DNA from: Enterococcus mundtii
GTDB taxonomy: Bacteria; Bacillota; Bacilli; Lactobacillales; Enterococcaceae
Assembly (NCBI RefSeq): GCF_003957375.1
Contig: NZ_CP025473.1
Span: 2,602,001-2,666,000, forward strand
Direction of reading: 5' to 3'
Length of the DNA: 64,000 bases
This document shows, in pieces, positions 1-9,170 of the stretch; position 1 is the first letter of the stretch, and the number at the start of each line of letters is the position of its first letter. The notes below the pieces were generated by a model that had not been told where the DNA came from, ran no database searches, and was given only the letters and a program-made list of their open reading frames with translations. A program made the position numbers and the translations under genes.

Positions 1-864
1 AATATTCTTCAGGCTCGTATTATTTGGACCTGCGTTGATAGGCAGTTCTTCGCCATTTAATTTGACCGTTGCATTACTCGCTGCTCCAAGTGTGATCATT
101 GCATTTGTCGTATTTTCTGGAAGTTCTGTTGTTTTTGTATCATTGGCAACCAAGGTTTCTTGATAGTGATAGTCAAACGTATTGTTCAATTGGACACCAA
201 TCCAGACACGTTCACTTGCTGTAAATTCTAATGTGATCGGTTTTTTCGCATCTTTCACCTCGATTGAAAGCGCACTTCCTGTGTCTTGCCCCGGTGTGAT
301 GGTCATTTTTTTCTCTTCTTCTGTTGATTTTGTTGTCGATTCCACGGTCGATTCAACCGTTGATTCACTTGTCTCTGGTTTTTCTTCCGTGATCGAACCA
401 TCGACAGATACCGTTGAAGCTGTTCCACCAATGATTGGCTCAGATTGACGGTCTTGCCATGACATATATGCCACTACTGTGATGATTGCTACAGCGACTA
501 ATCCTAATAAAATCACTGGCAGACTTGTCCAGAATTTTGTTAGATTCTTTTCTTCTTCGTGCATGGCTTTTCTTGAACCACTCACTGTTTCTGGTTCTGG
601 TCGTTTTTTGATGGTCTCATCTGCGAAAGATTTTTTCCCATCAAAAACATCCACTAAATAATCACCATCTTCACCAACAGCTTCTGCATATTGACGAATA
701 AATGCACGAACATAAAATTTACCTGGCAATTGATCAAATTCGTTTTGATCGATCGATTCCAAGTAACGTTTTTGGATCTTCGTCATTTGTTGTAATTCAT
801 CTAATGATATTTTTTTGTTTAAACGGGCTTGCCGTAATTTTTCCCCGATGGTTTCAAAAGCCAC
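1..864 (-). CDS. rodZ: RodZ/YmfM-type cell-shape protein, 3' end outside window
   Basis: Bitopic membrane protein that links the MreB cytoskeleton to peptidoglycan synthesis in related bacteria. Read on the minus strand there is an open frame of 288 codons running off the left edge. It has an N-terminal RodZ-type helix-turn-helix (residues 1-75, with GEKLRQARLNKKISL), one membrane segment (about 113-134), a Ser/Thr/Glu-rich linker (about 145-185) and the start of a DUF4115 domain. The start is a GTG at 862-864 with GGAG 11 bases upstream; an in-frame TAG just upstream rules out a longer protein. Position downstream of the ymfF-ymfH pair is the usual Bacillota context, normally followed by pgsA, cinA and recA. 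The SDR gene ymfI often found between ymfH and rodZ is absent. Confidence 0.88.
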   Translation of the reverse strand, partial: MAFETIGEKLRQARLNKKISLDELQQMTKIQKRYLESIDQNEFDQLPGKFYVRAFIRQYAEAVGEDGDYLVDVFDGKKSFADETIKKRPEPETVSGSRKAMHEEEKNLTKFWTSLPVILLGLVAVAIITVVAYMSWQDRQSEPIIGGTASTVSVDGSITEEKPETSESTVESTVESTTKSTEEEKKMTITPGQDTGSALSIEVKDAKKPITLEFTASERVWIGVQLNNTFDYHYQETLVANDTKTTELPENTTNAMITLGAASNATVKLNGEELPINAGPNNTSLKNI

Positions 865-1158
865 TCGTTCATCTTCTCCAGTCTGTGTATTCTAGTCAGA
901 AGGTGCTTTCTCTACTGAGGTTCGACCATTTTTTCTGACTGCTTGTCATTGAATTTTGCTTTATTCCTGCTCAATGTATAGTGTTCCCTCTATATTGATC
1001 AATCTTGCACTCAATCTACTTAAGAATACCACAAAGCGAACTTACTTTGGATAACATTTCATCTGTTTTAAAGTGAAATTTAAAACTTTCTTTTATTCTT
1101 ACAAAAAGCATGACGAAACAGCGAGTATGTCCAATAAATTCAGAGTTTTTTTACTGTT
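865..1158. other. Intergenic region between ymfH and rodZ
   Basis: This 294-base AT-rich stretch holds no convincing gene. It should carry the rodZ promoter on the minus strand. A TATTCT -10-like hexamer is visible near 1030, but no good -35 accompanies it. No ymfI-like coding sequence or remnant was recognised. Confidence 0.4.
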
Positions 1159-2448
1159 TCACTTCTTTGGCTGCATATAAAATTCACTAAACACGTCAGC
1201 ATTGATAAAAGAGCGTCCTACTTGAAGAAGATCCGTCATCTGGATTGATTCAATGATTTCTGGCAGATCAAACAATGTTTGGTCACCAAATAGACTTTGT
1301 GTAAATTGATTGGCAATGTATTCGATGGAGTTCAATGATTGGAAATACTGCCCTAACATTTTCTTTTTCAATAAGTTCAAGTTTTCTTCTGTAATTCCTT
1401 CGTCATGTTCAAAGTTCAATAGAATCTCTTTTATTTTTTTTACTGCTAGTTTTGGTTGGTCCGAATCGCCACTGAAGTCAGCAAAATGAAATTCACGATC
1501 TAAACTAAACTCAAAGCCAAAACTATCATCAATAATTCCTTCGTTGTAAAGGGCTAAATAGTTTTGTGCAGTTGGGCCTAAAAGTAATTGTAGTAACAAA
1601 CGAATCGCTGTTTTATATCTGAGCAACTCTCTCCCATTTTCAGGTAACACATCGATTCCTTTGATCCCTAACACAAATTTTTCTCGTGTGATCGCTGCTT
1701 CTAAGGTACTTATCGGCAGAACATCCGCTTGATTTTCGGGAAAGAATCGTTCGATTTTTTGAGCGGGTGGAAATTCTTTGGCAGCTTGATTGTGACGAAT
1801 TTGCTCCATCAACTGTTCTGGTTCCAAATTACCAACTACAAATAACACCATATTGCTTGGTTGATAAAAGGTGCGATAGCAAGTATATAGATCCTCTGCT
1901 GTGATTTCAGCAATACTTTCCACCGTTCCTGCAATATCGATGTGTAATGGATGATTGGGGTATAGATTGTTTAAGATACCAAAGAATAACCGCCAATTCG
2001 GATCGTCTTCATACATCTGGATTTCTTGACCAATGATCCCTTTTTCTTTATTTACTGTTTCTTCAGTAAAATAAGGTGCTTGAACAAAGTCAAGAAGCGT
2101 CAAAATATTTTTTTCTACTTGATCTGTCGTTGAAAACAAATAGCTGGTTTTTGTAAAGCTCGTGAACGCATTTGCTGATGCTCCTTGTTGACCGAACAAC
2201 TGGAAAACATCGCCTTCTTCTTTTTCAAATAACTTATGTTCCAAGAAATGTGCGATACCGTCAGGAACTTTCACTTTTTCCGTTGCACCATAGGGAATAA
2301 ATTCATTGTCGATCGACCCATAGTTCGTACTGAATAAACCGTATGTTTTGTGATAATCGTTTTTTGGTAACAGATAGACCGTCAAACCATTCGGTAAGAC
2401 TTCGTGATAGAGTGTTTCGTTGATTTGACTGTACTCTGCTTTATTCAT
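1159..2448 (-). CDS. ymfH: M16 family zinc metallopeptidase YmfH
   Basis: Pitrilysin/insulinase-family (M16) peptidase of about 429 residues. The inverted zinc motif HFLEH is visible near residues 67-71 (two metal His plus the catalytic Glu), with the downstream Glu-rich helix expected for the third ligand. M16 proteins normally act as a pair of halves, one active and one inactive; this is the active half and the gene upstream is the inactive one. The ATG at 2446-2448 is preferred because GGAGGTG lies 6 bases upstream; a GTG three codons earlier is possible. It overlaps the end of ymfF, implying translational coupling. The substrate is unknown. Confidence 0.9.
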   Translation of the reverse strand: MNKAEYSQINETLYHEVLPNGLTVYLLPKNDYHKTYGLFSTNYGSIDNEFIPYGATEKVKVPDGIAHFLEHKLFEKEEGDVFQLFGQQGASANAFTSFTKTSYLFSTTDQVEKNILTLLDFVQAPYFTEETVNKEKGIIGQEIQMYEDDPNWRLFFGILNNLYPNHPLHIDIAGTVESIAEITAEDLYTCYRTFYQPSNMVLFVVGNLEPEQLMEQIRHNQAAKEFPPAQKIERFFPENQADVLPISTLEAAITREKFVLGIKGIDVLPENGRELLRYKTAIRLLLQLLLGPTAQNYLALYNEGIIDDSFGFEFSLDREFHFADFSGDSDQPKLAVKKIKEILLNFEHDEGITEENLNLLKKKMLGQYFQSLNSIEYIANQFTQSLFGDQTLFDLPEIIESIQMTDLLQVGRSFINADVFSEFYMQPKK

Positions 2449-3709
2449 TTTCCTCACCTCCAGCTAAAAAGAAAATTGCTTGTAATTCGATTTGGTTTGC
2501 TACTTCTTGAATATCTTCGATCGTTACACGTTCCATGCGAGCCAACCATTCCTCGTCCGATAGTTCAGTATCAGGAAGCCAGTGTGCTAAATAAGCGGAT
2601 TCGATTGCAGCTTGTGGCGAATCCAAAGACAACAAATAGTGATTACGTAACATTGCCTTAGTTTGTTCAAGCTCCAATTCAGTGACTTCGCCGTTTTGTA
2701 AACTTGCTAGTTGTTGATGGATTAAGTGCAAGACTTGATTACGATTTTTGGTCTCAATGCCTGTTTGTACAGTCAATAACCCACGAAAAGTATCAATGTT
2801 ACTAGACGCATAATAAGCTAAACTTTCTTTTTCACGTACATTCATGAAAAGTTTGGAGTGAGGGAAGCCTCCGAATAAGCCATTAAAGACCATCAATGAA
2901 AAACGTTCTGGCTGATCGTAATAAACATTGGTTTGATAGGCTAGGTTCAGTTTGGCTTGCACCACTGGTTCTTGGATTTGTCGTTCCTTGATCACGTTGT
3001 TTTGTGTTTGTTGATAAAAGATTTCTGGTTGTACCACTTTTCGCTCAGTGAAAGGAAGCTCTTTTAACGCTTCGATTGCCATTGTTTCTTCGATATCACC
3101 CACTACAAAAATATCCACTTGGTCTTCTTTGATCATACGTGCATAATATTCTGCTAAGGCACTTGATGTGATATTTTCTAGTTCCTCAACGGACCCCATA
3201 CTTGGGATTTTTTGTGCATCTGACTGTTCAAAATATAATTCTTGTAATGCTAATGAAGCCATTGTTTGCTTATCTTCATTTAAGCTTTCCAAATATTGCT
3301 TTAAGTTATTTTTCTCTAAATCAAATGTTGCTTGATCAAATGTTTGATTTTTGATGTTAGGGAAGAATATTACCTCTTTTAAAAAGGAAACGGCATTCGC
3401 CAAAATCGTGCTGTCTTTGACATACGCACCATTGACGAAACTGATTCCCGCATTCATCCAATGTAGATTGCCTTTTTTCCGAACAGAAAAACCGAAACCA
3501 GCTCCATACAAATCAGCTAATTTTGCACTTAATTGCGTCTGATCCGGATAGTTCAAGCTATTTGTTTCTAATAAACTACTCAGTAGTGAACGTTTGGTAA
3601 CGATATCTTTTTCTAAGGCTGTGGTGAACCGTACAAAAATACGGATCGTTTTAAATTGTTTGGTTGGTAGCACATGAAGGTTGACACCTTCTGTCAATTG
3701 ATAGGCCAT
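2441..3709 (-). CDS. ymfF: M16-like peptidase YmfF (inactive partner)
   Basis: M16-fold protein of 422 residues without an HxxEH motif. The equivalent segment reads around SSLLETNSLNYP, so zinc binding and catalysis are not expected. Family knowledge suggests it forms the partner half of a heterodimer with YmfH, encoded immediately downstream with an 8-base overlap. The ATG at 3709 has a GGAG-type ribosome site upstream. The pair is conserved next to rodZ in Bacilli, suggesting an envelope-related role, but no substrate can be inferred here. Confidence 0.88.
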   Translation of the reverse strand: MAYQLTEGVNLHVLPTKQFKTIRIFVRFTTALEKDIVTKRSLLSSLLETNSLNYPDQTQLSAKLADLYGAGFGFSVRKKGNLHWMNAGISFVNGAYVKDSTILANAVSFLKEVIFFPNIKNQTFDQATFDLEKNNLKQYLESLNEDKQTMASLALQELYFEQSDAQKIPSMGSVEELENITSSALAEYYARMIKEDQVDIFVVGDIEETMAIEALKELPFTERKVVQPEIFYQQTQNNVIKERQIQEPVVQAKLNLAYQTNVYYDQPERFSLMVFNGLFGGFPHSKLFMNVREKESLAYYASSNIDTFRGLLTVQTGIETKNRNQVLHLIHQQLASLQNGEVTELELEQTKAMLRNHYLLSLDSPQAAIESAYLAHWLPDTELSDEEWLARMERVTIEDIQEVANQIELQAIFFLAGGEENE

Positions 3710-3878
3710 AAATCACTACTCCTTTTTGTCATGATCCTTGGATCTCTTAGCGATGATCGTTGTTGTTTCAACGACATAAAAATTCTCTTTTTTTTGTCCA
3801 ATTTTTTTAAAAGTCACTTTCTAGTATAGCATACAAGTGAGTGAACGAACGTGTGGGGATATTATTAAGCGTGTTGTT

Positions 3879-3906
3879 TTTACATTTTTTTATTCTTCGA
3901 TATACT
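3879..3906 (+). promoter_or_regulatory. SigA-type promoter of mscL
   Basis: TTTACA at 3879-3884 and TATACT at 3901-3906 are separated by 16 bases. They are followed by AAAGGAG and the mscL ATG at 3933. The spacing and match are good, and no other -10 lies nearer. Confidence 0.65.
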
Positions 3907-3932
3907 AGGATTAACAAGAAAGGAGAAAAACA

Positions 3933-4397
3933 ATGATCAAAGAATTTAAAGAATTTATCATGCGAGGCGATGTGCTAGATCTAGCTGTCGGCGTAGTGAT
4001 CGGTAGTGCTTTTACGGGCATTGTGAATCAAATCGTTCAAGGCGTGATTACTCCCTTAATTGGTTGGGTTGTTGCAATGATCACAGGCACCACTGATTTA
4101 GATGGCGCATTGTCTGTTCTTGATTGGTCACCTGCGAAAGGGGTCACCTTTTCTTTTGGGAATGTTATTAGTGCAATTATTACATTTGTCATTACTGGTT
4201 TTGTTCTATTCCTAGTGGTCAAAGCAGCCAATCATGCGAAAAACTTACGACCAAAAGAAGAAGAAGTGGTGGAAGACAAACCCACTGCGGAAGATTATCT
4301 TAGTGATATCCGTGATCTATTGGCACAACAAACAGCTGAAAATAATGCGCGCCCAACTGCCCAAGCCACTTCTGAGAGCACGGATCCTAAAGCGTGA
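3933..4397 (+). CDS. mscL: Large-conductance mechanosensitive channel MscL
   Basis: Inner-membrane pentameric channel that opens on membrane tension to release solutes after osmotic downshock. The 154-residue protein begins with the conserved amphipathic helix and TM1 (MIKEFKEFIMRGDVLDLAVG), then a periplasm-facing loop, TM2 (about 73-95) and a charged cytoplasmic bundle ending in a low-complexity tail. The C-terminal tail is slightly longer than in compact MscL proteins of about 125-140 residues. It is transcribed alone, rightward, from its own promoter and ends at a strong bidirectional hairpin shared with the convergent acetyltransferase gene. Confidence 0.97.
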   Translation: MIKEFKEFIMRGDVLDLAVGVVIGSAFTGIVNQIVQGVITPLIGWVVAMITGTTDLDGALSVLDWSPAKGVTFSFGNVISAIITFVITGFVLFLVVKAANHAKNLRPKEEEVVEDKPTAEDYLSDIRDLLAQQTAENNARPTAQATSESTDPKA

Positions 4398-4400
4398 GAT

Positions 4401-4432
4401 AAAAAAACAGAAGGAAATCCTTCTGTTTTTTT
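4401..4432. terminator. Bidirectional terminator mscL / acetyltransferase
   Basis: A perfect 10-bp stem (AACAGAAGGA / TCCTTCTGTT, 4406-4427) with a two-base AA loop has an A-run on its left and a T-run on its right, so it can terminate both convergent genes. The minus-strand gene's stop codon lies in the right flank. Confidence 0.85.
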
Positions 4433-4871
4433 ATGCTTGTTTTCTCATGTCTAAGTGGGGAATCCCATCTTCTAAATATACTTCTGAGATTGCCTGAAAA
4501 CCAAAGGATTCATAAAATGATTGTAGATATTCTTGTGCCCCGATCACGATCGGACGTCCAGGTGCATTGGCTTCGATCACCGCTAATGTTTGTGCCACGA
4601 TTTTTTGTCCTAAACCTGACTTGCGATGCGCCTGATTGACTAAGACTCGTCCAAAATGAATTGTGTCTTCTTCTGCATAAATACGTGTATATGCCAAAAT
4701 CGTACCATCTTCATCTTTAAAATAAGTATGCCATGCGATTTCATCGATCTCATCGACTTCTTGGTAAGGACAATTTTGTTCAACAACAAATACAGCGATT
4801 CGCTCTTTCACGATTGCATAAAATTCTGCTGTTGTTAGTTCTGCAAATTTTTTAACATAATGCTTCATCAT
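4431..4871 (-). CDS. GNAT family N-acetyltransferase (ElaA-like)
   Basis: Predicted acetyl-CoA-dependent N-acetyltransferase of 146 residues. Motif A of the GNAT fold is visible as GRVLVNQAHRKSGLGQKI (Q/R-x-x-G-x-G/A type loop), followed by the PIVIGAQEYLQSFYESFGF segment typical of the C-terminal half. The E-V-D-E-I-D-E stretch near residue 37 and the overall length fit the ElaA subgroup. The substrate is unknown. GGAGG precedes two adjacent ATG codons (4871 and 4868); either may be used. The gene sits alone between the veg terminator and the mscL terminator. Confidence 0.82.
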   Translation of the reverse strand: MMKHYVKKFAELTTAEFYAIVKERIAVFVVEQNCPYQEVDEIDEIAWHTYFKDEDGTILAYTRIYAEEDTIHFGRVLVNQAHRKSGLGQKIVAQTLAVIEANAPGRPIVIGAQEYLQSFYESFGFQAISEVYLEDGIPHLDMRKQA

Positions 4872-4920
4872 CAGGACCTCCGTTCTTTCTTGTTAATAGC
4901 ATAACGAGTTAAATACAAAA

Positions 4921-4960
4921 AAGCAAACGAACCTCATATATAATCTAGGTCCGCTTGCTT
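4921..4960. terminator. Terminator of veg
   Basis: Arms at 4921-4934 and 4947-4960 form a 14-bp stem with two G-U pairs in the minus-strand transcript, followed by a U-rich tail. It abuts the veg stop codon and separates veg from the acetyltransferase gene. Confidence 0.82.
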
Positions 4961-4961
4961 T

Positions 4962-5207
4962 TTAAACTGCTTCAGTTAAAAATTCGATCTCAACTGTTCG
5001 AGTAAGTACATCTGAATAACTGTAAGATACTCGTTCAAATGAATTTTCTTCAGGATCTAAGTCTACGACAAATACTGAAGGATAGGTTTCTGTTAAAACG
5101 CCTCGGCGTTCCGTTTGACGCTTTCTTCCGGTCTGTGCAACCAACATGATTTGGCTGCCGATACGACCTTCTAAATCTTTTTTGATTGTAGCTAAAGTTA
5201 GTGGCAT
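4962..5207 (-). CDS. veg: Veg family protein
   Basis: Small protein of 81 residues (MPLTLATIKKDLEGRIG...). In Bacillus, Veg stimulates biofilm matrix expression and its promoter is one of the strongest vegetative promoters. The G-x-x-V/I-x-x-x-A-x-x-G-R-K/R pattern (GSQIMLVAQTGRKRQTERRG) is the family signature. The start at 5205-5207 is set by GAGGTG upstream; a longer reading frame would run through the promoter. The gene has its own promoter and terminator, so it is a monocistron. How Veg acts is not settled. Confidence 0.93.
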   Translation of the reverse strand: MPLTLATIKKDLEGRIGSQIMLVAQTGRKRQTERRGVLTETYPSVFVVDLDPEENSFERVSYSYSDVLTRTVEIEFLTEAV

Positions 5208-5226
5208 ACAATTCACCTCAATTACT

Positions 5227-5255
5227 ATCATACCATATATAGTAAAATTTTTCAA
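5227..5255 (-). promoter_or_regulatory. Strong SigA promoter of veg
   Basis: On the minus strand TTGAAA (5250-5255) and TATGAT (5227-5232) are separated by exactly 17 bases with an AT-rich spacer. This is among the best promoter matches in the window and fits the known strength of veg promoters. Confidence 0.82.
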
Positions 5256-5323
5256 GTTTACCACATCAAAAAAAGAAATGCAATAGAAATAAGTAAGAAA
5301 AACATTAGTAATGCTATAAAAAA

Positions 5324-5899
5324 TCACTCATTATAATCTTTCAGATGTTTTTTTATCTTATATTTTACTCGACCGTAAGCGCTTTTTATTTGCTTCAGAT
5401 CCATTGACAATTCTCTCTCCATCTCGCTAAAATCATTGCCTTGCATGTAATGTTGAAAGATTTTTGCCTCTTTTGATGAGAATTTGATATCGCAGTCCTC
5501 GAAAGCTTCTTTTAATAGTAATTGTTGCATCGCAACAGGTTCTTGGATGGTGATCTCGGCTAAAAAATCTGGTCCTTCTGTCGCTATTTTTTGCTCAATA
5601 GAAATTTCATTTTTTTGGTCTCGACGTTTTAGCGCGTTTTGCTTACGCAATAAAGAGTAGATTTGGTTACTGATAATACTTTTGTAATAACTTCCAAAAC
5701 TGACACCTTTATTATTTTCGTACGTTTTAAGTGCTTGATATAGAGCAATCCTTGCTTCTTGTTCCCAATCTTCACTTACATAACTCCTTAGATAATAAAT
5801 ATTTTTCAACCGTAATAATAACGGGAAATATTTTTGATACAGCATAGAAAATGCTTCTTCATCTCCATTACGGGCGGCGCACAATAACTCCTCGGACAT
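5324..5899 (-). CDS. sigH: SigH/ComX-like sigma-70 family factor
   Basis: RNA polymerase sigma factor of about 191 residues. Region 2 is recognisable (YYLRSYVSEDWEQEARIALY with downstream NQIYSLLRK), followed by a linker and a region-4-like C-terminus (FSSKEAKIFQHYMQGNDFSE). In Bacilli this locus after rlmB-yacP encodes SigH, which drives competence or stationary-phase genes. The start at 5899 is chosen because GGAGG lies 9 bases upstream; the frame extends further but without a ribosome site. It is the last gene of the leftward gltX block. The usual rpmG-secE-nusG genes do not follow; veg does instead. Confidence 0.85.
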   Translation of the reverse strand: MSEELLCAARNGDEEAFSMLYQKYFPLLLRLKNIYYLRSYVSEDWEQEARIALYQALKTYENNKGVSFGSYYKSIISNQIYSLLRKQNALKRRDQKNEISIEQKIATEGPDFLAEITIQEPVAMQQLLLKEAFEDCDIKFSSKEAKIFQHYMQGNDFSEMERELSMDLKQIKSAYGRVKYKIKKHLKDYNE

Positions 5900-5976
5900 A
5901 AAATAATTCCTCCATAACTTTCGATTATGGAGGAATCTTACCATCAATTCATTGAATAACTAATCGTATTTGGCTG

Positions 5977-6507
5977 TTATTTTTCTTTTCTCATTAAATC
6001 GTCCAATTTTTGGGACAATTTTTCTAATTGTTCTTCATTCCACGGAGAATTTCGTCGAAAATCAATAAAACGCATATTTATATTATCTTGGGTAATATTT
6101 TTTTCTGTTTTTTTGATTGTTTTATATAATTCGTACGCGGAAGTTCGTAAGGCACCTTGTGAAAAAATCACCCATTGTTCTGCTAAGTCACTCGTTGCGA
6201 CAGTCACTTGCGTCAAACGAGTATTCAACTCTCCAGCGATGCGCTCGATATACGTATCTGCCGTTTCATCCTCTTTTGTGAAAACAACTTCTAATTGGTA
6301 TTTTCGATAATTTTGTTGGATTCCCGGCACTAATTGTGCATCAAAGACAACGATTACTTCTAGGCCTTCATATTTTGCATAATTCGATAATCGATGCAAC
6401 AAGGCTTCTCTGGCATCCGCCATTTTATCTTGCTTTTTCAGTGCCACTAATTCCGGCCAAGAACCGATCATATTATAGCCATCGACGATCAACAGCTGCT
6501 TCTTCAT
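5977..6507 (-). CDS. rae1: NYN domain ribosome-associated endoribonuclease Rae1/YacP
   Basis: Protein of 176 residues with a PIN-like NYN nuclease fold: LLIVDGYNMIGSWPEL at residues 4-19 supplies the first acidic motif, VIVVFDAQ the second, and VTVATSDLAEQ the third. Rae1 of Bacillus cleaves mRNA in the ribosomal A site in a translation-dependent way. The start codon overlaps the rlmB stop by 4 bases, the usual yacO-yacP coupling. Length and order match the family. Confidence 0.9.
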   Translation of the reverse strand: MKKQLLIVDGYNMIGSWPELVALKKQDKMADAREALLHRLSNYAKYEGLEVIVVFDAQLVPGIQQNYRKYQLEVVFTKEDETADTYIERIAGELNTRLTQVTVATSDLAEQWVIFSQGALRTSAYELYKTIKKTEKNITQDNINMRFIDFRRNSPWNEEQLEKLSQKLDDLMRKEK

Positions 6508-7373
6508 GCCTTATCCCCCTGACGCTGAGAAAAAGCCTGATACATCAGTAGTCCAGCCGCAACACTCGCGTTCAAGCTTTGAACATGACCGACCATAGGG
6601 ATCGTTAACAATTCATCCATTTCTTTCTTCAAGCCTGCACTCATGCCACGACCTTCGTTACCGATCACTAACGCTATCGATCCTTTTGCATTCCATGATT
6701 GGAAATTCGTTCCTTCCATATCCGTTCCGAATACCCAAAATTGTTGCTCTTTTAGCTGCTGGACAGTTTGAACTAAGTTTGTCACACGAGCCACTGGCAC
6801 GTATTCAACGGCGCCTGTCGATGTTTTCGTCACGATTGGCGTGATTCCAACTGCGCGATGTTTAGGAATGATGACACCATCCACCCCACTGGCATCTGCC
6901 GTTCGTAAAATCGAACCAAAATTGTGAGGATCTTCGATACTGTCCAAGATCAAGAAAAAGGGTGTTTCCGTTTTGCTCTTCGCCTGTTCCAATAGTTGAT
7001 CCAACGTCAGATATTCATAAGGCGTGATGGCCAATACCACCCCTTGATGAACACCACGATCACTCAGTAGGTCTAATTTCTGCTTAGGGACCCACTTGAC
7101 CGGCACCGATTGTTCTCGAGCAATATTTTTCAACTCTTCAACCTTGTCGCCCCGTGAATCTTCTTGAAGGAACAATTTATTTCCACGACCTTGTTGCAAA
7201 GCTTCAACTGTCGCATGATGACCAAATACAAAATTGTCTTCACTCGTTGTGTCCTCTTGACCAACATAAACTGTTTCCTTCTTGGCACTACGTTTCTCAT
7301 TGCCTTTTGTAAAACGTTGAGAATCTTTTTTGTTTCGTTTTTGATAATTACGTTCTTTATTTTCTTTCCTCAT
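6504..7373 (-). CDS. rlmB: 23S rRNA 2'-O-ribose methyltransferase RlmB (TrmH family)
   Basis: SPOUT-class SAM-dependent methyltransferase of about 289 residues that methylates G2251-equivalent ribose in 23S rRNA. It has a basic N-terminal extension, an L30e-like substrate-binding domain ([20 protein letters not shown]) and the SPOUT motifs [25 protein letters not shown] and [14 protein letters not shown], which form the knotted SAM site. The ATG at 7371-7373 with AGGTGA upstream is preferred over a GTG three codons earlier. The start overlaps mrnC. Confidence 0.93.
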   Translation of the reverse strand: MRKENKERNYQKRNKKDSQRFTKGNEKRSAKKETVYVGQEDTTSEDNFVFGHHATVEALQQGRGNKLFLQEDSRGDKVEELKNIAREQSVPVKWVPKQKLDLLSDRGVHQGVVLAITPYEYLTLDQLLEQAKSKTETPFFLILDSIEDPHNFGSILRTADASGVDGVIIPKHRAVGITPIVTKTSTGAVEYVPVARVTNLVQTVQQLKEQQFWVFGTDMEGTNFQSWNAKGSIALVIGNEGRGMSAGLKKEMDELLTIPMVGHVQSLNASVAAGLLMYQAFSQRQGDKA

Positions 7374-7761
7374 GGGTTTCACCTACTTTCTCAATACACC
7401 AATTGATCAATTCTTCCATACGCTCGGTTTGTTTTGTTAGATGTAAGTAGCCCATCAAGGCTTCAAACCCTGTTGCAACACGATAAGTTGTAATATCTGC
7501 ATTTTTTGCACTCGTATGGCTTTTGGCATTTCTACCCCTGCGATAGTAAAGTTCTTCATTTTCTGTTAACAGGTTTTCTTGCAACATTTGTTGGATCAAA
7601 AAAGCTTGTGCCTTTGCCGAAACATAGTGTGTCGCTGCTCGGTGCAGTTTATTCGGCTTTGTTTCACCTTTTTCAATCAAGTAATCTCGAATATAGATTT
7701 CGTAGATAGCATCTCCAACATAAGCAAGTGCTAAACCATTTAATTGTGTATGATCTCTCAT
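7357..7761 (-). CDS. mrnC: Mini-ribonuclease III MrnC
   Basis: RNase III-fold nuclease of 134 residues lacking a double-stranded RNA-binding domain; it matures 23S rRNA in Bacillus. The catalytic motif is [19 protein letters not shown] near the N-terminus, with the second acidic site in the C-terminal helix ([10 protein letters not shown]). The ATG at 7759-7761 overlaps the cysS stop as ATGA and has GGAG 9 bases upstream, so it is preferred over an upstream TTG. It is coupled with cysS, as in Bacillus. Confidence 0.93.
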   Translation of the reverse strand: MRDHTQLNGLALAYVGDAIYEIYIRDYLIEKGETKPNKLHRAATHYVSAKAQAFLIQQMLQENLLTENEELYYRRGRNAKSHTSAKNADITTYRVATGFEALMGYLHLTKQTERMEELINWCIEKVGETHEERK

Positions 7762-9170
7762 GCTTCTCTTCTCCAACGAGTACCTTGTGGGGTGTCATCT
7801 AACAAGATACCTTTTTCTTTTAATTGGTCCCGAATTTCATCACTACGGGCGAAATCTCGGTTTTTTCTGGCTTGTGTTCGTTCTTCAATCAGTTGCTCGA
7901 TTTCTTCATCCAACATTTCTGCTGTCGTAAATAAGATACCAAAGATCGACAACCATTGGGTAAATAGTGCCTCACTTTTGGATAGGATCGTTTTGGAGAC
8001 AGTCGGTTGTTCCAAATACGTATTGACCCATTTTGCTAATTCATAGACAACTGTGATGCCGTTAGCCGCATTGAAATCATCGTCCATTTCTTTGATGAAT
8101 CGTGTTTCTAATTGTTCCAGTTCTGATACCAGACTCTCATCTTCCGACTGGGCTTCTACCGCATTTTCAAAACGGAAGTTTAGATTATCAAACGTATTTT
8201 TCAATCGTTGTAAGTTTGTCGCTGCTTCTTTCATCGTTGCTTCACTATAGCGGATCGGTCGACGATATTGTGTGGTTGCCATAAAGAAGCGTAACACTTG
8301 TGGGTCTACCTCTTGTATCATTTCGTGGACAGTGATAAAGTTCCCTAAAGACTTACTCATTTTTTGATCGTCTTCACCAATCGTCACATAGCCATTGTGC
8401 ATCCAATAGTTCGCAAATTTTTTACCTGTTTTCGCTTCACTTTGGGCAATTTCGTTCTCATGATGAGGGAACTCCAAATCTTGGCCCCCACCGTGGATAT
8501 CAATAGTCTCACCCAAATGTTTCGTTGCCATCACAGAACATTCGATATGCCACCCTGGACGTCCTTCGCCCCATGGCGATTCCCATGAAATCTCGCCTGG
8601 TTTTGCTTTTTTCCACAAGGCAAAGTCTAAAGGATCTTCTTTTTGTTGCTGTTCGGCGCCAGTACGTTGACTTGCACCAATCTCTAACTCGTCTATCGAT
8701 TGATCACTCAATTGACCGTAATCAGTAAATTTACGCGTACGATAATAAACATCGCCATTCGATTCATAGGCAAAACCTTTCGAGATCAATGTTTGGATGA
8801 ACACACGAATATCTTCCATGTGATCCATTACTCTTGGATGGCTCGTTGCTGGCTGTACATTCAAGGCTTTCGTATCTTCTTCAAAAGCTTTGATAAAACG
8901 ATCAGCAACTTCAGGCGCCGTGATCCCAAGCTCATTGGCAGCCTTGATGATTTTATCATCCACATCTGTAAAATTCGATACGTAGTTCACTTGGTATCCA
9001 CGGTATTCCAAATAGCGTCGAATCGTGTCAAACGCAATCGTACTTCGTGCATTTCCAATGTGGATATAATTATAAACAGTTGGTCCGCAAACATACATTG
9101 TAACTTGTCCTTCTTTTAAAGGAATAAAAGTCTCTTTTTCTCTTGATAGCGTATTATAGATCTTTATCAT
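7758..9170 (-). CDS. cysS: Cysteinyl-tRNA synthetase
   Basis: Class I aminoacyl-tRNA synthetase of 470 residues that charges tRNA-Cys. The HIGH-type motif is YIHIGNARS, the zinc-binding region includes the [12 protein letters not shown] and [10 protein letters not shown] segments, and the KMSKS loop is [12 protein letters not shown]. The ATG at 9168-9170 is chosen because AGGGG lies 6 bases upstream; an ATG two codons earlier has no spacing for a ribosome site. It overlaps cysE by 17 bases. Expression is probably set by the cysteine-responsive T-box upstream of cysE. Confidence 0.96.
   Translation of the reverse strand: MIKIYNTLSREKETFIPLKEGQVTMYVCGPTVYNYIHIGNARSTIAFDTIRRYLEYRGYQVNYVSNFTDVDDKIIKAANELGITAPEVADRFIKAFEEDTKALNVQPATSHPRVMDHMEDIRVFIQTLISKGFAYESNGDVYYRTRKFTDYGQLSDQSIDELEIGASQRTGAEQQQKEDPLDFALWKKAKPGEISWESPWGEGRPGWHIECSVMATKHLGETIDIHGGGQDLEFPHHENEIAQSEAKTGKKFANYWMHNGYVTIGEDDQKMSKSLGNFITVHEMIQEVDPQVLRFFMATTQYRRPIRYSEATMKEAATNLQRLKNTFDNLNFRFENAVEAQSEDESLVSELEQLETRFIKEMDDDFNAANGITVVYELAKWVNTYLEQPTVSKTILSKSEALFTQWLSIFGILFTTAEMLDEEIEQLIEERTQARKNRDFARSDEIRDQLKEKGILLDDTPQGTRWRREA

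Noticed and set aside
182-938. Plus-strand open frames opposite rodZ
   Set aside because: They are antisense to a well-supported rodZ frame, lack ribosome sites and have low-complexity translations.
4234-4497. Plus-strand Lys-rich frame overlapping the mscL end
   Set aside because: It is a shifted reading of the mscL tail running through the terminator.
8700-9119. 139-residue plus-strand frame opposite cysS
   Set aside because: It is fully antisense to the cysS catalytic domain and shows no family features.
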